Below, one piece after another: positions 6,535 to 11,010 of a stretch of DNA of 11,010 nt (positions within the stretch are counted from its first letter, which is position 1; each line of letters starts with the position of its first letter). The translations under genes were made by a program, and so were the position numbers. Below the pieces are notes generated by a model. That model was not told the DNA's origin. It saw only the letters and a program-made list of their open reading frames with translations, and ran no database searches. The stretch is from an uncultured Oscillospiraceae bacterium (GTDB taxonomy: Bacteria > Bacillota > Clostridia > Oscillospirales > Ruminococcaceae). The stretch is taken from positions 1-11,010 of the forward strand of contig CAKSJL010000058.1 in NCBI GenBank assembly GCA_934463345.1, written 5' to 3'.

Positions 6535-6576
6535 TGAAAATGTACAGGAACGCCGACTGTATGACTGACATTTTCA
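6535..6576. promoter_or_regulatory. Inverted repeat in the divergent intergenic region
   Basis: TGAAAATGT (6535-6543) and ACATTTTCA (6568-6576) form a perfect 9-bp inverted repeat separated by 24 bases, upstream of both the TPM lipoprotein gene and the DUF421 operon. It may be a pair of operator half-sites. I found no convincing plus-strand promoter for the DUF421 operon here. The rest of 6490-6674 shows nothing else. Confidence 0.3.
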
Positions 6577-6674
6577 AAGCATTGATCTCCGGAACAGGTC
6601 GAAGAATGTTTCTTACATAAAACAAAAACATCTGCACAAAATAAAGGAAAGTAAATTGAAAGGACTGTTATTGT

Positions 6675-7352
6675 TTGAATATAGTATTTATTCGTGCCAT
6701 AATTTTGTACATTATTGTCATTTTTTCTGTAAGGCTTATGGGAAAGCGGCAGATAGGGGAGCTGCAGCCATCAGAGCTTGTTATAACCATACTCGTTTCA
6801 AATATTGCAACTCTTCCTCTGGAGGATCTCAATATTCCGCTTGTTATGGGAATACTTCCTATTCTTTCCCTTGTGTGCTTTGAGGTGGTAATGTCCTGGA
6901 TAACGCTGAAATCAAAGCGTCTGCGTCATGCCGTTTCAGGAAGTCCGAAGGTAATAATACGGGACGGCGTTCTTGACCAGAGGGTCATGAACGAACTGCG
7001 GTTTTCCGTTGATGACCTTATGACTGCGCTCAGGGGCAACAGCGTTTTCGATATATCCGATGTGCAGTACGCCGTTGTCGAAACAAACGGAAGTGTTTCA
7101 GTATATGAAAAGTATGCCCAGAGAAACGTTAAAAACACTGACCTCAATCTGACAGGAACGTCAATTGATCCGCCATGCATAATAGTTTCGGACGGAAAGC
7201 TCATAGAGCAGAGCCTTGAGGAAACCGGACTAAAAAAACAGTGGGTATACGACCTGATGGATCGCAAGCACATAGGAATAAAGGATATTTTTCTTCTGAC
7301 GGCTGACAAAAACGGCAGTTATAATCTTATAAAAAGGAGCGGCGGAAAATGA
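6675..7352 (+). CDS. DUF421 family membrane protein (YetF-like)
   Basis: A 225-residue protein with the DUF421 layout: three N-terminal membrane spans (about residues 5-21, 33-49 and 53-77) and a soluble C-terminal domain. Family hallmarks are visible: GKRQIGELQPSELVITILVSNIATLPL, then PLVMGILPIL, GSPKVIIRDGVLD, ELRFSVDDLMTALR and AVVETNGSVSVY. The start is a TTG at 6675; it is forced, since an in-frame stop (TGA, 6657) lies just upstream, and AAAGGA lies 10 bases before it. DUF421 proteins such as YetF occur in Bacillus spore and cell membranes; the function is not settled. It overlaps the DUF4363 gene by 4 bases, so the two are translationally coupled and probably act together at the membrane. 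It is transcribed divergently from the TPM lipoprotein gene. Confidence 0.92.
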   Translation: MNIVFIRAIILYIIVIFSVRLMGKRQIGELQPSELVITILVSNIATLPLEDLNIPLVMGILPILSLVCFEVVMSWITLKSKRLRHAVSGSPKVIIRDGVLDQRVMNELRFSVDDLMTALRGNSVFDISDVQYAVVETNGSVSVYEKYAQRNVKNTDLNLTGTSIDPPCIIVSDGKLIEQSLEETGLKKQWVYDLMDRKHIGIKDIFLLTADKNGSYNLIKRSGGK

Positions 7353-7726
7353 TAAGAATAAAAATAAGCTTTGCAATAATAGCTGCTATAATTGTCCTGG
7401 GCATATCGGGATTCTTTGTGCTGCGGCACGAAACCCTGGAGGTCATAGACTATCTTGACCAGACACGAGAACTCGCCGACAGCGGCAGAAAAACTGAAGC
7501 TCTTGAAAGTGCAGACAGGCTTCTGGGTGACTGGGACAAATTTCACACCTATGCAAGCATATTTATAACCAATGATAAAATAAGCGATGCTCAAGAATCG
7601 ATCTCAAGAATAAGAGCACTTATTGAAACGGACAATGATGAGCTTGACGCTGAATTTGACACAGCGGAAGTTGCGTTAAACTGGATAATAGAAGGCGAGA
7701 TACCAAGACTTACAAACATCCTGTAA
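7349..7726 (+). CDS. DUF4363 family single-span membrane protein
   Basis: A 125-residue protein with one N-terminal membrane anchor (about residues 6-25) and a helical extracytoplasmic domain of TPR-like character: LADSGRKTEALESADRLLGDWDKF, with the Trp62 region typical of DUF4363, and a C-terminal EVALNWIIEGEIPRLTNIL. The ATG overlaps the DUF421 stop (ATGA), and AAGGAGCGGCGGAAA just before it supplies the ribosome site. The DUF421-DUF4363 pair recurs in Firmicutes, which supports both calls and a joint membrane role, but no activity is known. It converges on the HTH regulator gene. Confidence 0.85.
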   Translation: MIRIKISFAIIAAIIVLGISGFFVLRHETLEVIDYLDQTRELADSGRKTEALESADRLLGDWDKFHTYASIFITNDKISDAQESISRIRALIETDNDELDAEFDTAEVALNWIIEGEIPRLTNIL

Positions 7727-7733
7727 TTGCAGC

Positions 7734-7759
7734 AAAAAAGGGCGACCGACAGCCGCCCT
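7734..7759 (-). terminator. Intrinsic terminator of the HTH-desulfoferrodoxin gene
   Basis: Read on the minus strand, stem AGGGCG (7759-7754) / CGCCCT (7744-7739) with a short loop, then a run of Ts (7739-7734). It lies between convergent genes. On the plus strand the hairpin is not followed by Ts, so termination of the DUF421-DUF4363 transcript here would be weaker. Confidence 0.75.
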
Positions 7760-7808
7760 GCAAGCAAACATTATTTCACTGCTGTCCTTACATGACACCG
7801 GAAAGTTC

Positions 7809-8399
7809 TCACCTTCCGATTCTCTGTTTAAAAAGCCCGTACTTATTGCAGCATCCGAGAAGCAATCCGCTGCCCCGTCTTTTAAACCTTGCCTGTGCAT
7901 TTCCCTCAGGATAAAGCTTTACCATTTCAATTTTATCGGTTGTCACCATTGCGAGAAATAAAATATAATGAGTTTTTGTCATTTCATGGTTGATAGCCAC
8001 AAATATCTCATCCTCTGTCGGCTCAATGCAAAAACAGTGGCTGTCATCGCACTCGTCCGCTTCAAGTGCAGGAAGCTTTACGCCGCAGCAGCTTATATAG
8101 GCTTCACCGATCGAAGTTATGATATTCCGGCAGATCGGGCAGACATGAAATCTTGTTTTCAGAATATTTGCCGATACATTACGGTTTCGGGTAATATCTC
8201 CGCTGAAAAGCTCCGGAACACATACCCCCAGCGCCTTTGAAAGCGGCTCGATCATCGAAATATCCGGAAGTCCATGACCGGTTTCCCACTTTGAAACCGT
8301 TTTGCTGCTTACCGAGATCTGCTCTGCAAGACGGCTCTGTGTAAGTCCTTTCATAATACGCAGTTTCTTTATAGTATTTCCTGTGATGTAGCTGTCCAT
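7809..8399 (-). CDS. XRE-type regulator fused to a desulfoferrodoxin/superoxide-reductase-like domain
   Basis: 196 residues. Residues ~7-60 are a Cro/C1 helix-turn-helix (IKKLRIMKGLTQSRLAEQIS then SSKTVSKWETGHGLPDISMI). Next comes a desulforedoxin-like metal site, HVCPICRNI (Cys87, Cys90) and SCCGVKLPAL (Cys104, Cys105), followed by a neelaredoxin-like domain: SHCFCIEP (His121), NHEMTKTHYI (His138, His144), VKLYPEGNAQARFK and CCNKYGLF. In superoxide reductase the last motif is CNxHG and supplies Cys and His to iron; here Cys184 is kept but the His position is Tyr187. The EK pair usually before the first ligand His is also missing. A metal- or redox-sensing regulator therefore fits better than an enzyme. 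Start: AAAGGA lies 9 bases before the ATG at 8399; the ATG at 8408 is too close to it. Own promoter at 8472-8500. Targets unknown. Confidence 0.88.
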   Translation of the reverse strand: MDSYITGNTIKKLRIMKGLTQSRLAEQISVSSKTVSKWETGHGLPDISMIEPLSKALGVCVPELFSGDITRNRNVSANILKTRFHVCPICRNIITSIGEAYISCCGVKLPALEADECDDSHCFCIEPTEDEIFVAINHEMTKTHYILFLAMVTTDKIEMVKLYPEGNAQARFKRRGSGLLLGCCNKYGLFKQRIGR

Positions 8400-8471
8400 T
8401 ATTATCATTCCTTTCCACCGGTTTCAGAGCGTGTCAGTAAAAATAAGAACCTGATCCAGCCGGCAGAAATA

Positions 8472-8500
8472 ATTATAAAGCATAAATACTCTGGATACAA
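8472..8500 (-). promoter_or_regulatory. Promoter of the HTH-desulfoferrodoxin gene
   Basis: TTGTAT (8500-8495), 17-base spacer, TATAAT (8477-8472). Predicted start near 8465, leader about 65 bases. Confidence 0.65.
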
Positions 8501-8501
8501 C

Positions 8502-8514
8502 CTGCGCTGCGCAG
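8502..8514. other. Small GC-rich hairpin after the ABC-F gene
   Basis: CTGCG / CGCAG with a 3-base loop, 9 bases after the ABC-F stop codon and directly before the -35 of the next promoter. There is no T run, so it is at best a weak or factor-assisted terminator; read-through from the ABC-F gene into the HTH gene is possible. Confidence 0.35.
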
Positions 8515-8522
8515 ACTGTCAG

Positions 8523-10457
8523 CTACTCGCTCAGCTCAATTATTTCATCAAACATTTCGTCGGAACGCTGTTTTAGCTCGTCAATAAGCCTGCACTTCTC
8601 ATTCATAAGCTCGAAGTCCGAATAAACGCTTTCCTGCGTTATTTCTTCCTGCAAAACCTCAAGCTGTTGCTGAATATCTTCTATCGAATCCTCCAGTTCC
8701 TTTATTCTGGCTCTTTTTTTTGCCTCAAGACTCCTCTGCTCTTTCGATTTATACGCTCTGACGTTCTTTTCTGCTGCAAGATTGGCAGCCCGTTGTGCTT
8801 TCTGTGCGTCAGCCGCCTGCTGTTCCTCCATACGGCGTTTCTGATTTACTTCAAGATAATAGTCAAAACCACCCTCATATATTTCCGTGCCGTCCTTTCT
8901 TATTTCAAGAAGTCTGCCGGCAATTTTATTCAAAAGGTATCTGTCGTGCGACACGAATATTACAGTTCCGTCAAACTCATCAAGCGCCTGTTCGATCGCT
9001 TCCTTTGCGTCAAGGTCAAGATGGTTTGTCGGCTCGTCAAGTATAAGTACATTTCCCTTTTCCAGCATCATCAGCGCAAAGCAGACCTTTGCCCTCTCTC
9101 CGCCGCTTATAACTCCGGTTTCCTTAAAAACATTCTCACCCGTTATGCCGACGCTGCCCAGAAGCGAGCGGATGTCAAGGTCGGTCAGTATCGGATAATG
9201 GCGGTGCAGCTCATCGATCACTGTATTGTAAGGGTCAAGGTTTGCACTCTCCTGTTCAAAATAGGATATTCTGACATTTGCCGCCCAGCGTATTTTTCCT
9301 GCATGCGGCAGCATTCCCTGGAGTATTCTGAGGAGAGTTGACTTTCCTATGCCGTTATCTCCTATTATGCCCAGCTTTTCGCCTCTTTTTACCTCGAAGC
9401 TTATATTTTCAGCAAGGTTTTTTCTGCCTGCGCCGCTTCCGACCGTTATGTCTATATCCTTGACGCTCAGAATATCAAACGGAGGCGTTACGGCATATTC
9501 AAAATGTATTCTTGCGCTGTTGCTGACGGAAACCGGCTTTTCTATGATTTCCATTTTCTCCAGCGCCTTTTCACGACTCTTTGCGCTGTTTGCAGTCGAC
9601 GCCCTTACCTTATTCCGGGCAATGAAATCCTCCATTTTGGCGATTTCCTTTTGCTGTGCCTCATATTCTTTCATGCGGCGCTTTACTGCGTCCCTTTTCA
9701 GATGTGTAAATGCGCTGTAGTTGCCCTTGTAGCGTGTCAGGACTCCTCTTTCAATTTCACAGACAGAGGTTACCGTCTTGTCAAGAAAATACCTGTCATG
9801 AGATACTATTAGCAGAGCGCCCCTGTAATCCTTAAGGTAGTCCTCAAGCCAGAGTATGGTTTTAAAATCAAGGTGGTTTGTAGGCTCGTCCAGTATAAGC
9901 AGATTGGGTTCTTCAAGCAGCAGCTTTGCAATTGCAAGACGTGTCTTTTCTCCGCCGCTGAAGCCGTTTATGGTACGGTCGTATTCCTTTTCAGTGAAAC
10001 CCATGCCGTTTAATACAGTCTTTATCTTTACATCCCTTGTATAGCCGTCATTCGCCTCATAAAAGGCAGCAAGCCCTGAATATTCCTCTGAAACCTCCTC
10101 TGAAACATTTTCCTCATGTTTCATGCGCTGTTCAAGCTGTTTCATTCGCTCAAGAACTGAATCAAGCTTTTTGAAAACGTTCTTCATCTCGTCTATGACG
10201 GTACTGTCACGATCCAGTCCTGCCATCTGTTCAAGATAGCCCACCGAAGCCTTTGAGGCAAAGGAAACTATACCGTCCTTTTCCGTAGTGCGGTCAGGAA
10301 GCTCCTTTTGCGTAAGAATGCGCAGGAGAGTGGTTTTTCCGCAGCCGTTGACGCCGATAAGACCGATCCTGTCCCTTTCATCTATGGTCAGACTTACATT
10401 ATTCAGTATCTGTCTGCCGTTGTAGTATTTATTTATATTAATTAAATTTGCAAGCAT
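8523..10457 (-). CDS. ABC-F family ATPase, YdiF/Uup-like translation factor
   Basis: A soluble 644-residue twin-ATPase with no membrane segments. First ABC domain: Walker A GVNGCGKT (35-42), signature FSGGEKTRLA (166-175), Walker B LLILDEPTNHLD (186-197), H-loop His220. An interdomain arm/P-site linker spans ~222-310, rich in charged residues (RRMKEYEAQQKEIAKMEDFI). Second ABC domain: Walker A GDNGIGKST (366-374), signature ISGGERAKV, Walker B LILDEPTNHLD (471-481), H-loop His504. A long charged coiled-coil C-terminal domain (~540-640) follows, as in Uup and B. subtilis YdiF. ABC-F proteins bind the ribosomal E site and relieve stalled or problematic translation. Start: the ATG at 10457 (MLANLININKYYNGRQ) has GGAG 9 bases upstream; the ATG at 10472 has no such site. 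Own promoter at 10490-10518. Antibiotic resistance is not indicated; a housekeeping role is more likely. Confidence 0.94.
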   Translation of the reverse strand: MLANLININKYYNGRQILNNVSLTIDERDRIGLIGVNGCGKTTLLRILTQKELPDRTTEKDGIVSFASKASVGYLEQMAGLDRDSTVIDEMKNVFKKLDSVLERMKQLEQRMKHEENVSEEVSEEYSGLAAFYEANDGYTRDVKIKTVLNGMGFTEKEYDRTINGFSGGEKTRLAIAKLLLEEPNLLILDEPTNHLDFKTILWLEDYLKDYRGALLIVSHDRYFLDKTVTSVCEIERGVLTRYKGNYSAFTHLKRDAVKRRMKEYEAQQKEIAKMEDFIARNKVRASTANSAKSREKALEKMEIIEKPVSVSNSARIHFEYAVTPPFDILSVKDIDITVGSGAGRKNLAENISFEVKRGEKLGIIGDNGIGKSTLLRILQGMLPHAGKIRWAANVRISYFEQESANLDPYNTVIDELHRHYPILTDLDIRSLLGSVGITGENVFKETGVISGGERAKVCFALMMLEKGNVLILDEPTNHLDLDAKEAIEQALDEFDGTVIFVSHDRYLLNKIAGRLLEIRKDGTEIYEGGFDYYLEVNQKRRMEEQQAADAQKAQRAANLAAEKNVRAYKSKEQRSLEAKKRARIKELEDSIEDIQQQLEVLQEEITQESVYSDFELMNEKCRLIDELKQRSDEMFDEIIELSE

Positions 10458-10489
10458 ATTACAGTACTCCATTTAACATTAATAATCTG

Positions 10490-10518
10490 ATTATACCATA
10501 AATGCGTTTTCTGCGCAA
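10490..10518 (-). promoter_or_regulatory. Promoter of the ABC-F gene
   Basis: TTGCGC (10518-10513), 17-base spacer, TATAAT (10495-10490) preceded by an extended TGG. Predicted start near 10483, leader about 26 bases. Confidence 0.65.
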
Positions 10519-10632
10519 ATTATTTTTAGAATGACACGTCACGGAACGAGCGATTTTGTAAGAAATACCATTTTTAATTTTCACAATTAGATTAAAAAGT
10601 TATCAAATGGCATAAAAACCATTCACTTACAA

Positions 10633-10651
10633 GTTGATATTTCTGATCAAC
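10633..10651. promoter_or_regulatory. Dyad in the AT-rich intergenic region upstream of the toxin
   Basis: GTTGAT (10633-10638) and ATCAAC (10646-10651) form a perfect 6-bp inverted repeat with a 7-base centre, in the AT-rich gap between the ABC-F promoter and the toxin gene. It could be an operator or chance. The rest of 10519-10670 shows no coding frame and no other element I can name. Confidence 0.25.
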
Positions 10652-10675
10652 AAAATTGATTTGTGTGACTTTGAC

Positions 10676-10700
10676 TGACAATATATTGACATTACTGACA
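10676..10700 (+). repeat. Three TGACA direct repeats at the toxin promoter
   Basis: TGACA occurs at 10676-10680, 10687-10691 and 10696-10700, spaced 11 and 9 bases, about one helical turn each. The third copy forms the likely -35 of the toxin promoter. Confidence 0.4.
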
Positions 10701-10724
10701 TATAACAACAAAAGAGCATACTAT
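10695..10724 (+). promoter_or_regulatory. Putative promoter of the holin-like toxin mRNA
   Basis: CTGACA (10695-10700), 18-base spacer, TACTAT (10719-10724); predicted start near 10731, giving a leader of about 40 bases. TTGACA at 10686-10691 has no -10 at the right distance. It is weaker than the antisense promoter at 10971-10999, the expected balance for a type I system. Confidence 0.5.
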
Positions 10725-10746
10725 AAACGGTAGGCGGTCAAATCTT

Positions 10747-10762
10747 ACTCCCGGAAGGGAGT
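10747..10762 (+). promoter_or_regulatory. Hairpin hiding the toxin ribosome binding site
   Basis: ACTCCC (10747-10752) and GGGAGT (10757-10762) form a perfect 6-bp stem closed by a GGAA loop. The 3' arm is the Shine-Dalgarno sequence (AAGGGAG), so the site would be blocked in the folded mRNA. Such sequestration is common in type I toxin mRNAs. Confidence 0.7.
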
Positions 10763-10770
10763 GCATATGT

Positions 10771-10872
10771 ATGAATAACTACATAACATGGAGCGAATTG
10801 TTACAGTTTGGAATGTTCCTTACTGGTCTTGCAACGTTTCTTTATACAGTTTTCACCAATAAAAAGAGATAA
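10771..10872 (+). CDS. Holin-like type I toxin peptide, 33 residues
   Basis: A very short ORF. It begins MNNYITWSELLQFGMF, has one hydrophobic segment (about residues 10-28, LLQFGMFLTGLATFLYTVF) and ends in a basic NKKR tail. This matches the 'putative holin-like toxin' family (Hol_Tox), small membrane-damaging peptides of Firmicute type I toxin-antitoxin systems related in layout to B. subtilis TxpA and BsrG/BsrE. The ribosome site AAGGGAG lies 9 bases upstream and is locked in a hairpin. A three-codon ORF (ATG TAT GAA TAA, 10767-10778) overlaps the start codon in another frame. The stop codon lies inside the terminator stem of the antisense RNA (10860-10964). Expected action is membrane depolarisation when the antisense RNA is lost. 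Family membership is by pattern recognition; toxicity is inferred. Confidence 0.82.
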   Translation: MNNYITWSELLQFGMFLTGLATFLYTVFTNKKR

Positions 10873-10905
10873 CCGCCCTGAGCGACCAAACTAGAGCGGT
10901 TATCT
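10861..10905 (-). terminator. Terminator of the antisense RNA, overlapping the toxin stop codon
   Basis: AGATAACCGC / GCGGTTATCT (10867-10876 with 10896-10905) is a perfect 10-bp stem, followed on the minus strand by C and five Ts (10865-10861). The stem contains the toxin stop codon (10870-10872). On the plus strand there is no adequate T run, so the toxin mRNA reads on to 10936-10968. Confidence 0.85.
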
Positions 10906-10910
10906 TAATA

Positions 10911-10930
10911 ACAAAATCTAACAAAATCTA
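10911..10930. repeat. Tandem 10-bp direct repeat between the two terminators
   Basis: ACAAAATCTA is present twice in a row, in the overlap shared by the toxin mRNA and the antisense RNA. It is A/T-rich and likely unpaired in both RNAs, so it could be the site of first contact or just a slippage duplication. Confidence 0.6.
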
Positions 10931-10935
10931 ATCTG

Positions 10936-10968
10936 GGAGCGACCGTCTATCGGTATGCTCCTTTTTTA
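10936..10968 (+). terminator. Intrinsic terminator of the toxin mRNA
   Basis: GGAGC (10936-10940) pairs with GCTCC (10957-10961) and ACCG (10942-10945) with CGGT (10951-10954), followed by six Ts (10962-10967). It ends where the antisense RNA begins. Confidence 0.88.
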
Positions 10969-10970
10969 TT

Positions 10971-10999
10971 ATTATACACTAGCCTTAAAATTATGTCAA
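10971..10999 (-). promoter_or_regulatory. Perfect consensus promoter of the antisense RNA
   Basis: TTGACA (10999-10994), 17-base spacer, TATAAT (10976-10971), exact sigma-A consensus in both boxes. Predicted start near 10964. High constitutive expression of the short antitoxin RNA is expected. Confidence 0.88.
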
Positions 11000-11010
11000 C
11001 TGTTTTCTTT

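Larger units (their letters stand above)
10860..10964 (-). ncRNA. Antisense RNA antitoxin (RatA-like layout)
   Basis: A minus-strand transcript of about 105 nt is predicted from a perfect promoter (10971-10999) to an intrinsic terminator (10861-10905). It contains no plausible ORF. It is fully complementary to the last ~13 bases of the toxin frame and the toxin mRNA 3' region up to its own terminator, so the two RNAs overlap at their 3' ends. This is the arrangement of the B. subtilis TxpA/RatA pair, where duplex formation leads to RNase III cleavage. Ends are predicted to within a few bases from promoter and terminator positions. Confidence 0.78.

Noticed and set aside
6455..6637. A 60-codon minus-strand frame upstream of the TPM lipoprotein gene
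   Set aside because: It covers the consensus promoter of that gene and has no good ribosome site.
8667..9341. A 224-codon plus-strand open frame
   Set aside because: It lies fully antisense to the ABC-F gene, whose Walker and signature motifs are intact; the translation has no recognisable domain and there is no ribosome site.
8523..10457. The ABC-F protein as an antibiotic resistance factor
   Set aside because: It has the long C-terminal coiled-coil of YdiF/Uup-type proteins and no leader peptide or attenuator typical of inducible resistance genes is visible upstream.
10767..10778. The upstream ATG as the true toxin start
   Set aside because: Its frame ends after three codons; the hydrophobic peptide starts at the ATG at 10771. 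It is kept only as a possible regulatory mini-ORF.
10911..10930. The tandem ACAAAATCTA repeat as the beginning of a CRISPR array
   Set aside because: There are only two copies, of 10 bases, without spacers.

Overview
The window looks like chromosomal DNA from a low-to-moderate GC Firmicute of the Clostridia, most like a gut or rumen Ruminococcus relative. This is judged by protein flavour (class B-type sortase start, class II aldolase with a GNIHGKY loop, DUF421/DUF4363 pair, HTH with a desulfoferrodoxin-like domain), strong AGGAGG-type ribosome sites and sigma-A-like promoters. No search was run, so the taxon is an inference. There is no sign of a prophage, integron or CRISPR array. Most genes lie on the minus strand.

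Left part (1-4270, minus strand). A probable operon reads from 2707 down through the left edge. It holds a small DUF6442-like membrane protein, a short XRE regulator, thiI (tRNA 4-thiouridine synthase), and a partial ORF that joins a CinA C-terminal (NMN amidase-type) domain to a membrane segment and the beginning of a sortase-like domain. A consensus-like promoter at 2841-2870 can drive it. Upstream, a cysteine desulfurase with its own promoter is the natural sulfur donor for ThiI. A 163-bp near-perfect palindrome separates the desulfurase from the thiI operon.

Middle (4270-7730). Class II fructose-bisphosphate aldolase is a single-gene unit with its own promoter and two consecutive terminators. 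Next comes a lipoprotein that seems to carry two TPM domains. Reading away from it on the plus strand is a two-gene DUF421-DUF4363 membrane operon with a 4-bp overlap.

Right part (7730-11010). An XRE-type regulator is fused to a desulfoferrodoxin/superoxide-reductase-like domain in which one metal-ligand histidine appears to be tyrosine. It is followed by an ABC-F ATPase of the YdiF/Uup kind. At the right edge sits a compact type I toxin-antitoxin locus: a 33-residue holin-like hydrophobic peptide with its ribosome site buried in a hairpin, and a convergent antisense RNA. The antisense RNA has a perfect TTGACA-N17-TATAAT promoter and a terminator stem that contains the toxin stop codon.

The most interesting items are the type I toxin-antitoxin locus, the CinA-sortase fusion, the altered HTH-superoxide-reductase-like regulator and the long palindrome.
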